From: Bremerella volcania
Lineage (GTDB): Bacteria > Planctomycetota > Planctomycetia > Pirellulales > Pirellulaceae
DNA length: 64,000 nt
Direction: 5' to 3'
Assembly (NCBI RefSeq): GCF_007748115.1
Contig: NZ_CP036289.1
Location: forward strand, 2,728,001-2,792,000
Part shown: in pieces, positions 49,940-59,400 of the stretch
Layout of the letters: each line of letters opens with the position of its first letter
Position numbering within the stretch: the stretch's first letter is position 1
Notes under the pieces: model-generated
Databases searched by the model: none
Told to the model about the DNA's origin: nothing
The model's input: the letters and a program-made list of their open reading frames with translations, nothing else
Made by a program: the position numbers and the translations under genes

Positions 49940-50841
49940 TGCGGCGTCTCGGCTTCGACAGGCTTGGGCATTTGCGTCAGGAAATCACGCAACAGCGGCT
50001 CGATGCGCTCGCTGGCGTCCTCGACCACGTAGTGCCCCGCATCGCTGAACACGGTTGCCCGGGCAGTCGGCCAAATCATTTGAAAACGCTCCATGCATTC
50101 GAGCCGAAAACACCAGTCTTTGCCCCCCCAGATCAGCTGAATGGGCAAGTGCGAAAGGGTCGGCAGTTGCTGTTCCATCTGCTCGAGCACCGCGTAGGTC
50201 GGGTGGCTTTTCGAGAGCGGAATATCCTGCACGAAGCGCGCCGTCGCGATGCGATTGGCGTAGTTGTCGTACGGGGCGATATATCCGGCACAAACGTCCG
50301 GCGTGAAACGCTCCGGCTTTTCCGTGGCCATGGTCAGCGCCGGCCGGGCAAACGCATTGAAAGTGCGAACCATCCAAGGGCCCAGCAGCGGAATGCGGCA
50401 CGCTCGAATTCGCAGCGGACAATACGGAGGCGGAAACGCCGCCGTGTTGAACAGCACCATTCGGGCAAACCGATCGGGCCGAGCCAGGGCCGCCCCCAGA
50501 CCAATCGCCCCGCCCCAGTCATGCACCAGGAGGTTGATGTTCCGCAGATTCAACGCGTCGATCAATGCCACCAGGTTGTCGATATGCTGCTGCAGTCGAT
50601 AGGTGTATTGCTGCGGTTTGTCGCTCAGCCCGCAGCCGATGTGATCGACGGCCACCATGCGGTGCGAATCGCGAAACTGCGTGATGATATTGCGCCAGTA
50701 GAACGACCAGGTCGGGTTGCCATGCACCATCAGCATCGGTTCGCCGGAGCCTTCGTCGACGTAGTGCATTCGCGCATCGGGAAGCGTAAGGGTATGCGAC
50801 GAAAACGGGTACAACTTGCGCCAGTCGGCCGACGATGCCAT
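49936..50841 (-). CDS. Alpha/beta hydrolase, haloalkane-dehalogenase/OleB-like
   Basis: A 301-residue alpha/beta hydrolase. The oxyanion motif MVHGNPTWSFYWR and the nucleophile elbow LLVHDWGGAIGL, with Asp as nucleophile, are those of haloalkane dehalogenases and relatives; GKDWCFRLECMERF and the catalytic His in DAGHYVVEDA complete the set. The halide-stabilising Trp after the Asp is present (HDWGG). Related enzymes include OleB, which acts on beta-lactones, so dehalogenation is only one option. Four bases overlap the CitG-like start (ATGA). No direct biochemical link to the pterin genes is known. Confidence 0.9.
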   Translation of the reverse strand: MASSADWRKLYPFSSHTLTLPDARMHYVDEGSGEPMLMVHGNPTWSFYWRNIITQFRDSHRMVAVDHIGCGLSDKPQQYTYRLQQHIDNLVALIDALNLRNINLLVHDWGGAIGLGAALARPDRFARMVLFNTAAFPPPYCPLRIRACRIPLLGPWMVRTFNAFARPALTMATEKPERFTPDVCAGYIAPYDNYANRIATARFVQDIPLSKSHPTYAVLEQMEQQLPTLSHLPIQLIWGGKDWCFRLECMERFQMIWPTARATVFSDAGHYVVEDASERIEPLLRDFLTQMPKPVEAETPQ

Positions 50842-50915
50842 AGTCTAGTGGAGTCTCGCTGGAGGATCGAAACTCCTAGTTTACCGCTTCAGGGCAACTT
50901 AACTAGAGCGGCGAA

Positions 50916-52445
50916 CTACGGGGCGTTGGCCATCTTGGCCCGTTTTTGCCAGAAATCGCGGGCATCGCGCTGCAAATCGATGATTTCGTTGCGCTGGGGA
51001 CCATCCGGCAGGTCGATGTTCATGGCCCGGCGAAAGACCCAATCTCGGAAGAATTCGGCCGCCGACTTGCTGATCCGCGGCTGGCCGTTGGCCTCGACAT
51101 AGAACGGAGCGGTCGTGGCGTATTGGTAGTAGTCCGCTTCCTGCGTGACGACACGCACCAGAAACCAACCAGAGTCCGTGAACGTAACTGGTGGCAGGAT
51201 TCCCCGGCGGTCCTTATATTCGTCGAGCGAGATTTCCAAGTCTTTCTCGCCATTCTTGATCACTTCCAGGTAGGCAATCGTTTGCCGCGTGGCCAGGCTC
51301 AGGCCGATCTGAAACTCGTGCTTTTCGCCGATGTTGATCGGAAAAACGTGCCCTGGCGGGTACCCTTCGACGGTGGCTCGCAGTAGTGGTCCATTGGTGA
51401 CGAAGACCTTGCCTGCGTCGACCGCATCCCACCAGGCAACGGGCGAGTAGTCGCCGTCCACCTGGGCGTAAACGCGATCCAATCTCGACGATCTGTCTTC
51501 TTCATCGGTGCCATTGGCGGCGACCGGAGGCATTCGGATGCCTGATTCCAGCAGCTTGTAATAGATATCGAGGGCCAGTCGAGCCTTGCCGGTGACGTCT
51601 CCCTTGCGAATTTCTGCCGCTTTCTCGGCCAATGGGTGCTTGGGACCGAACTGGTAGGCCTCGATTTCGGGGCCCAGGATGCAGACGGAATCGAGAAAAT
51701 CCCGAGCGATCCACAGCGGCAGGTCAGGTTCCAGCGGGCTCGCGGCGGTCACGTGGGCCGAACCCAGATCACCCTGGAAGAACGTTGCGGCCGGGTATTC
51801 AGGCTGAAGCCGCTGTACGGGAAGCGGCTCGTTCAGGCGAGCAAACCAGACCTTCCCGCCGGCCCGGTTGTCTTCGCCCCCCATCTCCCACAGCGAGCGA
51901 AACGCTCCGAACTCGTCCCGTAGCGTGGTGATTGGCTTGCCGGCCCACGGGTTGATCTGGTTGTTCCAGGTAATGTGATTGCCCAGCACCAGGTCGTCGG
52001 CCAGCATGATCGTTTCCAGGTCGTTGGTTCGGCCTGATAGCGCCAGGTTGCCGGGATACCACCCCTCTTTCTTCATATCGATGAACCGCTTCAGCTCGAT
52101 CGTACGGCTGTCGGTATCGCCGGATTGGAGGATGAAATGACCTTCCATGAAGGGATACTCGGGGCCCGCATCGAGCCGAAAGCCATACTGCCCTGGTCGC
52201 AGCTTCATCTTTAAACTGCCGGTAAAGTAGGCCGTTCCGTCAATCATCAGGCCCCCATCGATGCGTTGAGGCAGGTCGCGTGAGTTGGTAATGCGAATCT
52301 TCGCCGAGCACGGCAACTGCGTCTGGGCATCGACCACGCGCAGTTCGTACTCGGCGTAGGCGCCCTGCACGATGGCCGGCGCGACCAATACGAACGACAG
52401 CAGCAAGAGGACGCGGACGGTGGTAAATATGTGGGATAAATGCAT
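50916..52445 (-). CDS. Exported CehA/McbA-like hypothetical protein
   Basis: A 509-residue protein with a signal peptide (residues 8-30, VRVLLLLSFVLVAPAIVQG). A beta-sandwich-like N-terminal region (AEYELRVVDAQTQLPCSAKI) is followed by a long body with WNNQINPWAGKPITTL, ARLALDIYYKLLESGIRMPP and NGPLLRATVEGYPPGHVF. The latter parts resemble the CehA/McbA type of PHP-derived proteins common in planctomycetes. Its metal-binding histidine set is largely missing, so catalysis is doubtful. ATG 52445 starts at the signal peptide. It lies just upstream of the alpha/beta hydrolase gene on the same strand. The role is unknown. Confidence 0.72.
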   Translation of the reverse strand: MHLSHIFTTVRVLLLLSFVLVAPAIVQGAYAEYELRVVDAQTQLPCSAKIRITNSRDLPQRIDGGLMIDGTAYFTGSLKMKLRPGQYGFRLDAGPEYPFMEGHFILQSGDTDSRTIELKRFIDMKKEGWYPGNLALSGRTNDLETIMLADDLVLGNHITWNNQINPWAGKPITTLRDEFGAFRSLWEMGGEDNRAGGKVWFARLNEPLPVQRLQPEYPAATFFQGDLGSAHVTAASPLEPDLPLWIARDFLDSVCILGPEIEAYQFGPKHPLAEKAAEIRKGDVTGKARLALDIYYKLLESGIRMPPVAANGTDEEDRSSRLDRVYAQVDGDYSPVAWWDAVDAGKVFVTNGPLLRATVEGYPPGHVFPINIGEKHEFQIGLSLATRQTIAYLEVIKNGEKDLEISLDEYKDRRGILPPVTFTDSGWFLVRVVTQEADYYQYATTAPFYVEANGQPRISKSAAEFFRDWVFRRAMNIDLPDGPQRNEIIDLQRDARDFWQKRAKMANAP

Positions 52446-52564
52446 AGCGGCGGAAGTTTCCGGAAACCGGTGCGTGTGTTTGCCGGGCAAATCTGGGATA
52501 ATTGGCCGCTCTCCCCAGAGCGGCTATCAAGTATAGAATAGCTTGCATAAGCCACACATTCTTA

Positions 52565-52748
52565 TTCTCTCGCCCCTGTACTCGGGGGAGAGGGTCAGGG
52601 TGCGGGGGCATGTTCGCGGGCCCAGTGAGGTCGCTTGGAGGGGGTCAAGAGTGATATGGAAGGGGCAATGCCAGACGTTGCGATCCATCCATCAAAAATC
52701 CCTCACCCTCACCCTCACCCTATCCCTTCGAGGAAGAGGGGACCGAAA
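52565..52748. repeat. Family B dispersed inverted repeat (copy 5)
   Basis: CTCGCCCCTGTACTCGGGGG followed by AGAGGGTCAGGGTGCGGGGG (52567-52607), and CCCTCACCCTCACCCTCACC then CTATCCCTTCGAGGAAGAGG (52702-52741). The second half contains a triplicated CCCTCA unit. It fills the gap before dnaJ. Confidence 0.8.
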
Positions 52749-52810
52749 TGCTCGTGAATGTCGTTGGAAGTTGTTTTCAGGGAACCAGTTAGGCGAAAAT
52801 CAAGAAGTTC

Positions 52811-53773
52811 ATGGCTGACGATTACTACAAGATTCTGGGAGTCTCACGATCCGCGACGCAGGAAGAGATCCGGAAGGCCTACAAGAAGTTGGCCCAGAAG
52901 TACCATCCAGATCTCAACCCGGACGACAAGGCGGCCCATACGAAGTTCAAAGAGATTCAAAACGCTTACGACGTGGTCGGCGACGCCGAAAAGCGTAAGA
53001 AATACGACCAGTTCGGCAGCAATTTCGAAAACATGGGAGCCGGTCCCGGTGGCGGCGGCCCAGGGGGCTTTCATCAATGGCGCTCGGCCGGCGGTGGCCC
53101 CGGTGGCGGTGCTCAGTACGAGTTCGACCTGGGCGACATCTTCGGCGGCGGCGGTGCCGGGCCTGATCTGTCCGACATATTTGGATTCGGTGGCGGTGGT
53201 GGCCGTCGACGTCACGCCCAGCCGGTGCGCGGTAACGACCTGCAGCACGACGTGACGGTCCCCTTCAAGCAGGCCATGGAAGGGGGCGAGATCAACTTAA
53301 ACGTTCGTCGGCCTGGCGGCGAGATGGAACGACTCACCGCCAAGATTCCTCCCGGCATCGAAGACGGCAAGAAGATCCGTCTCCGCGGCCAAGGCGACCC
53401 CGGCCCCAATGGCGGTCCGGCCGGCGACCTGTTGATTCGTATTCATGTCGAATCGCACAAGTATTTCAAACGCAGTGGAAAAGACCTGGAAGTGACCGTG
53501 CCGGTTTCGCTGGCCGAGGCCATGCTGGGTGGCTCGATCGACGTCCCGACCCCCGGGGGCACCGTCACCATGAAGATCCCGCCAGGTAGTTCCAGCGGAA
53601 AACGGCTGCGCGTGCGCGGCCAAGGGGTGCCGGCAGCTTCCGGCGACGCAGGCGACCTGTATGTCGTGCTGCAGATTGCCCTGCCTGAAAAGCCCACCGA
53701 CGAGTTGAAGCAGGCCGTCGAGAAGTTCGCCGAAGACCACCCGGAAGACCCCCGCAAGGACCTTCGCTGGTAG
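52811..53773 (+). CDS. DnaJ-family co-chaperone without zinc finger (CbpA type)
   Basis: A 320-residue J-domain protein. The J-domain covers residues 1-68 with HPD at 32-34. A Gly-rich linker with Phe ([21 protein letters not shown]) runs to about 135, and the two C-terminal beta-barrel domains ([16 protein letters not shown], then [19 protein letters not shown] and [17 protein letters not shown]) follow directly. The CxxCxGxG zinc centre of DnaJ is absent, so this is class B (CbpA/DnaJ2). It stimulates an Hsp70 ATPase; two atypical Hsp70 genes lie at 4.7-11.1 kb, but no link is shown. rnpA begins 15 bases downstream. Confidence 0.94.
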   Translation: MADDYYKILGVSRSATQEEIRKAYKKLAQKYHPDLNPDDKAAHTKFKEIQNAYDVVGDAEKRKKYDQFGSNFENMGAGPGGGGPGGFHQWRSAGGGPGGGAQYEFDLGDIFGGGGAGPDLSDIFGFGGGGGRRRHAQPVRGNDLQHDVTVPFKQAMEGGEINLNVRRPGGEMERLTAKIPPGIEDGKKIRLRGQGDPGPNGGPAGDLLIRIHVESHKYFKRSGKDLEVTVPVSLAEAMLGGSIDVPTPGGTVTMKIPPGSSSGKRLRVRGQGVPAASGDAGDLYVVLQIALPEKPTDELKQAVEKFAEDHPEDPRKDLRW

Positions 53774-53788
53774 CGGAAAGGAAAGCGT

Positions 53789-54196
53789 GTGACGGAGAAG
53801 TCTCATCGGTTTCCGCCGCAATTACGTCTCAAAACGCCAGCCGAATTCGACGCCGTCTTCACGCGCCGAGCATCAGCGGGCAACGGTTGGCTGGTGGTCT
53901 ATGCGGCGAAGAATTCGCTAGGCGTCTGCCGTGTCGGGCTGGTCGTCTCGAAAAAAAAGATCGGCAACGCCGTGCAGCGTAATCGTTGGAAGCGTCGCCT
54001 GCGCGAGGCATTTCGGCTCAGCCGCGAGAAGCTCCCCAGCGGATTCGACTTTGTCGTGCTGCCCCAGTCGAAACAGCACCCGACCTTCGCCGAACTGGAA
54101 AACGGCCTGGTGCAACTGGCTCATCGTGCGGCTAGAAAGTGGAAACGCAGTCACGGCGAGAAGGCCCCGTCACCGGAAGGAAGTCCGCGCGGATGA
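53789..54196 (+). CDS. rnpA: Ribonuclease P protein component
   Basis: A 135-residue basic protein. The N-terminal RFPPQLRLKTPAEFDAVF and the RNR motif in KKKIGNAVQRNRWKRRLREAFR (residues about 55-76) are diagnostic of RnpA, as is GFDFVVLPQ. The C-terminal 20 residues are extra and rich in Lys, Pro and Gly. It binds RNase P RNA and precursor tRNA leaders. The start is GTG at 53789, preceded by GGAAAGGAAAG. rpmH is not directly upstream as in most bacteria; dnaJ occupies that place. The stop overlaps the yidD ATG (ATGA). Confidence 0.94.
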   Translation: MTEKSHRFPPQLRLKTPAEFDAVFTRRASAGNGWLVVYAAKNSLGVCRVGLVVSKKKIGNAVQRNRWKRRLREAFRLSREKLPSGFDFVVLPQSKQHPTFAELENGLVQLAHRAARKWKRSHGEKAPSPEGSPRG

Positions 54197-54441
54197 TCTT
54201 TCTACGGTTTCTATACGAAGGATGGCAAGCACTGCTGTCAGAGGTGATGATCTTCGCCGTGCGGTGCTATCAGTACACGCTCAGCCCGTGGATCGGGCAA
54301 TCGTGCCGCTTTCAGCCGACATGCAGCAACTACTTTATTGGTGCGGTGCGCAAGTATGGCCCTATTTCGGGGGCTCTGCGCGGCGCGTGGCGGATCTTAC
54401 GCTGTAACCCGCTATGTAAAAGCGGCTTCGATCCGCCGTAA
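54193..54441 (+). CDS. yidD: Membrane protein insertion efficiency factor YidD
   Basis: An 82-residue protein. The signature RCYQYTLSPWIGQSCRFQPTCSNYF with its conserved cysteines (split here around the SPW motif), then GALRGAWRILRCNPLCKSGFD, is diagnostic for YidD. The N-terminal amphipathic helix (FLRFLYEGWQALLSEV) is the usual membrane-peripheral part. It assists insertion of inner-membrane proteins together with YidC. ATG 54193 overlaps the rnpA stop by four bases, so translation is coupled. The rnpA-yidD pair is standard in bacteria; yidC is not directly downstream here, where a FlgI-like gene follows instead. Confidence 0.95.
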   Translation: MIFLRFLYEGWQALLSEVMIFAVRCYQYTLSPWIGQSCRFQPTCSNYFIGAVRKYGPISGALRGAWRILRCNPLCKSGFDPP

Positions 54442-54568
54442 GCCTAAGCGGAATAAGAAATTGCTCTTGATCGTGCTATCAGTTTTTCCTACTCTTTGCC
54501 GCAACTAGATCCGAAGGAAGGGAATTCTTCGGACTAATACCGTAGGTTTTTGACGGACCAGCAACCCA

Positions 54569-56392
54569 ATGCCACGGCACGGACGCTCTCATACGGCTTA
54601 CCTTTTTATCACGCTTGGCCTTATCATCGCCGGGCACGCGCTCACCTCGGGGTGTACGGCCCCGTGGACCAGTGACAGCGGATCATCGATGAGTTATCTC
54701 AATCCTTGGTCTGATGGCGATGAGAAAGAGGAAGAGCCTTCGCACGACTGGGACAAACCCCGCACGGTGGGCGATCTGACCGTGCCAGGCGGCATGAACA
54801 ACGCCAAGATCAAAGGGGTGACGCTCGTCACGGGGCTGCACGGCACCGGAAGCGATCCACCTCCTTCGGCTGCCCGAGACCTGCTACTCAACGAGATGCG
54901 TATTCTACAAGTCGATCAGCCCCAACAGTGGCTGGCCTCGCCTCACACGGCGCTGGTCATGCTGGAAGCCGTGATCCCTCCGGGTGCCCGCGAAGGGGAC
55001 ACGATCGACGTTACCGTTTTCGCCCCACCTGAGACCGATACGACCAGCTTGGAAAATGGCTATTCGCCATCGACGCGGCTCACCGAAATGGCCTTCCTCG
55101 GCGGTCGCGCTCGCAAGGGGAACGACATCGCCATGGCCTCCGGCCCGATCGTGCTGGACAGCGTAATCGAAGGGAACAACAGTAAGGCCAACATGCGACG
55201 CGGCCGAATCCTGGGCGGGGCCGTGATGATGGAAGAGCGACCTCTTGGCCTGGGATTGATCGAAGGGGAAGTCTCGATCGCCGCAAGTGCCGCGATCGGA
55301 GCCGCGATCAACGGCCGCTTCCACATGTATCGCGAGGGGACCAAGCAAGGGGTCGCCACGCCAATGACCGACAAGTTCATCACGCTGGACGTGCATCCAC
55401 GCTATAAAGAGAGCATCTCTCGCTACATGCGTGTGATTCGCTTCATTCCCCTCTCTCGCTCGACCGAGTTTCGACGTCGTTACATCGCCGAGTGTGAAGC
55501 GGAGCTGTTGGTCGAATCGACCGCTCAGGCAGGTGCGCTTAAGTTAGAAGCGATCGGCAAGGAAGCGGTTCCTTCACTCATGAAGGGGCTCAATTCCGAG
55601 AACGAACTAGTTCGTTTTTGCTCGGCGGAATCGCTGGCTTACATGAACGATTCGGCTTGTATCGAACCCCTCACCGAAGCGGCCCGTACGAACAACGGCT
55701 TCCGCTTCCGGGCCCTGCAGGCACTCGGGTCGTTTGACGATCTGGACGTGATCGACAGTCTGGAAGGTCTGCTGCACGAAGAAAGTGCCGAGGCACGTTA
55801 TGGTGCGTTCGACCAGCTGAAGAAACGCTCGAACCAGTTGCCGTCGATCGCCGGCGAGCTGCTGGACAATCACGTTCATTTGCATCATGTCCGCTCGGCT
55901 TCGTCGCCAATGGTTCACTTCCGCCTGCAGGACCGTCCTGAGATCGTCGTCTTCGGGACCGAGGTACGTCTCAATGGCGACGTCGCTTTCGTGGGGCAAA
56001 ACGGCCTCACGATCCGCTCCTCGGGACATCGCAAGGTCAAGGTCACGCGGTTCCAGGCCGACGGTGGCGAACTGGAGAAAGAGTGCTCCAGCGACCTGAA
56101 AGAGATCATCAAGGCCCTCACCGAAGTCGAATGCGGCTACGGCGAGATCGTTCGGAACGTCTTCGCTCTGCGAAACGAAGGTTACCTGACCGCTCGCGTC
56201 GAGGTGAACGCGATGCCGCGTCCCGATCGCAGCTATGTCCGCTCGGAAGAGCTGATCGCCAAGGAATCGGACGAGCAGGAAAATTTCACGGATAACTTCT
56301 CCCAGTCGTCAGAAACTGCCAAAACCGAAGAGTCTTCCGAGGTAACCACCTACGCCGATGGGGATGACACCTTGATCCCGACGTTCGATTAG
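54569..56392 (+). CDS. FlgI-like P-ring domain lipoprotein with HEAT-like repeats
   Basis: A 607-residue protein. A signal peptide ends in a lipobox-like LTSGC (Cys at about 29), so it is probably lipid-anchored. Residues about 75-320 resemble the flagellar P-ring protein FlgI: VTLVTGLHGTGSDPPPS, VIPPGAREGDTIDVTVFAPP, TSLENGYSPSTRLTEM and GRILGGAVMMEERPLGL. After that comes a HEAT-repeat-like segment at about 325-440 (KLEAIGKEAVPSLMKGLNSE, then LVRFCSAESLAYMNDSACIE), which normal FlgI lacks. An acidic C-terminal tail follows. It may be a P-ring component adapted to the planctomycete envelope or a paralogue with another role. It is between yidD and smc, away from fliG. Confidence 0.82.
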   Translation: MPRHGRSHTAYLFITLGLIIAGHALTSGCTAPWTSDSGSSMSYLNPWSDGDEKEEEPSHDWDKPRTVGDLTVPGGMNNAKIKGVTLVTGLHGTGSDPPPSAARDLLLNEMRILQVDQPQQWLASPHTALVMLEAVIPPGAREGDTIDVTVFAPPETDTTSLENGYSPSTRLTEMAFLGGRARKGNDIAMASGPIVLDSVIEGNNSKANMRRGRILGGAVMMEERPLGLGLIEGEVSIAASAAIGAAINGRFHMYREGTKQGVATPMTDKFITLDVHPRYKESISRYMRVIRFIPLSRSTEFRRRYIAECEAELLVESTAQAGALKLEAIGKEAVPSLMKGLNSENELVRFCSAESLAYMNDSACIEPLTEAARTNNGFRFRALQALGSFDDLDVIDSLEGLLHEESAEARYGAFDQLKKRSNQLPSIAGELLDNHVHLHHVRSASSPMVHFRLQDRPEIVVFGTEVRLNGDVAFVGQNGLTIRSSGHRKVKVTRFQADGGELEKECSSDLKEIIKALTEVECGYGEIVRNVFALRNEGYLTARVEVNAMPRPDRSYVRSEELIAKESDEQENFTDNFSQSSETAKTEESSEVTTYADGDDTLIPTFD

Positions 56393-56452
56393 AGGACTCT
56401 GGAGTGTTTATCCATTGCGTCCCTTTAATCCGTCCCCCCGTCGGAGCTGAAT

Positions 56453-59400
56453 ATGCTGAAGGCCTTAGAGCTTCACGGCTTTAAGAGTTTTGCCGACAAG
56501 ACTCGCCTGGAATTCCCTGAGGGAATTACGGTCGTCGTCGGCCCTAACGGCTCGGGCAAGTCGAATATTGTCGACGCGATCAAGTGGGTTTTAGGGGAAC
56601 AGAGTGCCAAGAGCCTGCGTGGCAAGGAGATGGCCGACGTCATCTTCAAAGGCTCTAGCGCCCATGGCCGCAAGCCGATGAACGCCGCCGAGGCGACCAT
56701 TATCTTCGATAACGCCGAAGGTACCCTGCCGATCGACGCCCCCGAAGTTCACGTCACGCGGCGCGTGTTTCGCAGCGGCGAAGGGGAATATCTGATCAAT
56801 CGGCATCCTTGCCGCCTGCGTGATGTGAAAGACCTGTGCCGCGGCACCGGTATCGGCACCGACGCCTACAGCATTATCGAGCAAGGCAAGGTCGATACGC
56901 TGCTGCAGGCCTCGCCGCGCGATCGCCGCGCCGTGTTTGAAGAGGCCGCCGGCATCAGCCGCTTCAAGGCCAAGAAACTGGAGACCCAGCGGCGACTCGA
57001 CCGCGTCGATCAGAACCTGGTGCGGCTGTCGGACATCGTCGAAGAAGTCGGCTCCCGCTATCGCAGCATCAAAGCCCAGGCCGGCAAGGCGCAGAAGTAC
57101 CGCGAATACACCGAGCGTCTCCAGCTGCTGCGCACCGTCGTGGGGATGGAAGACTGGAATAGCCTGTCGGTTCGCGTCGAGCAGTATTCGAGCGAACTGG
57201 AAGAGCTTCGCAAAGACCAGGCCAATGCTCAACAGGTGATCACGACCGCGGAAGCCGGCCTGGAAGGGGCCGAAGCGAAGCTGTTCGAGCTGCAGACCAT
57301 TCTGACGCAAAAGGAAGAGCAGCACGCCAAGCTGGCCCAGCGTCTGGCCACCTTGCACTCTTCGTCCGGCATGCAGTATCGGCTGCTATCGGACCTGGAA
57401 CAAGAGTCGACCTCGCTGTCGGTGAGCCTGGTCCGCAATTTTGCTTCGCTGCGAACGCTGACCACCGACCTGGCCACTTCGCAGCACGACCTGTCGAAAG
57501 CGAAGACGCAGCGCGACGTGGTCTCCGCCGACCTGGAAAGCGTGGAAACCGCCACCCAGGAAGTGCAGACCGAAATTGAGGCGAAACGCGAGCAAGGGGA
57601 AGCCAACCGCCAGCAGCACCTGGAACTGCTGCGGCACGTGTCGACGCTCGACAACGCCTTGGGCGCGGTCAAAGCTCGCATCGAGAGCGACCAGAACCAG
57701 CTGGAAGCGATCGAGAAGAACATCGAGCGCGACGAGATCCGCCTGGGTGAGCATCGGAGCGAACTTGAGCAGCTAACCGAGGACGAAGGAGGCCTGGTCG
57801 AGCATCTCTCGACCGCCCAGGCCGATGTAACCGACGCGAAGGGATCCTTGCGGAAGCAGGAGCAGGAAGCGGCCGACATTCAGGCCGACCTCGATGCCCT
57901 GTCTCGCCGCCGAGCCGTTGCCGCGGAGCGGGCCTCGGTGCTCGATGAACTGGAACGCACCAGCGAAGGGGTGAACTCCGGCGTCAAGGAAATCCTCTCC
58001 CGGGCACGCGTCGAACGGCTGCCCTTGTTTCAGTCGGTGATCGGCTTGGTTGCCGACGTGGTGCGTGTTGACGTCGAGTACGCTCGGCTGATCGAAATCG
58101 CCTTGGGGGATTCGGCTCAGCTGGTGATCCTGGAAAACGGCGAACTTCTGCAGCAAGTGCTCGAGAGGGAAGTGATCTTCCCTGGCCGCGTCGGTCTGTT
58201 AGACATGCAGTCGCTCCCCCAGCGGGACGACGACGAGCCGTCCGGGCTGCGGCACGAGCCAGGCGTGATGGGCAATGCCCTCGATTTCGTCGAAGCAGAG
58301 GACGAATTCCAGCCGGTCGCACGCTTCCTGCTGAGTGGCATCTGGTTCGTCGACAACGCCCGCAGCGCACTCGAACTGAAGAAGCGTTACAAGCAGCCCC
58401 TGCGCTTCGTAACCCGCGATGGCGAGATGCTGGAGGCCGATGGCCGCGTCTATGCCGGGCCAACGACGAACGTCGGCGGTATTATCTCGCGGCGAAGTGA
58501 ACTGCGGGCTCTGCGTAGTGAAGTCGAAAAGCTGCAGCAGGCCTTGGAGAAAAAACAAGCGAGCCTGGAAGAGGTTCAGGCCGCCGTCGCCCAGCAGAAG
58601 CAAGCACTCGAGGAGTTGGTCGGCCAGCAGCAAGAGGCCTCGTCGGTGCTGACCGAACATCGACTGGTGAAGCAGCGTCTCGAGTCGCGCATCACCGACG
58701 CCGACTCCGAGCTTTCCAAGCGAATCGAGCAGCGGGAAACGATCACGGCCCGCATCGAGAACGATCAGAAGCAGCTCGCGGAGAAAGAGCAGGAACTCAC
58801 TTCGACTCGGGAAACGATCGCTCAGCTCGAACGCGATAGCGAAACTCTGATGCACGTTCTCGGCGAACTGGAAGCAAGCTTGAGCGATAGCCGCGGCCAG
58901 ATTACCGGCCTGAAAGTGGAACTGGCCCGGGCTGAGCAGCAGGTCGAAGCCCACCAGGCCAGCAGCGAGCGGCTGCACGCCAACCTCGACGAACGGAAGG
59001 CTTCGATTCAGGAGATTCACACATCGATCGCCCAGAATCGCGTCAAGCTGGAAAGTCAGCAACTGGAAATCTTGCGAGCCACCAGCGAGTACGCCTCGGC
59101 GATGCTGCAACTGGCCGAATCGCAAGAGATGCTGACGACCGAGCGTGCTGCCCGAAAGCAACTGGAAAAGGTGAAAGCGGAGCACACGGCCAAGCTGGTC
59201 GAGGCCCGGCAGAAGCAGCGTACGGCCGACGATCAGCTGCACCGCAAGGAACTGGCCTTCACCGATCTGCGGCACGAACGGAGCACGCTCGAACGGCGTC
59301 TGCGAGACGACTACGGCATCGAGATCTCGGAGGTGACGCTTGATACCGACGAGATCGAACTGCCCGGCGACCGGGCCGCGATCGACGAAGAGATTGCCGA

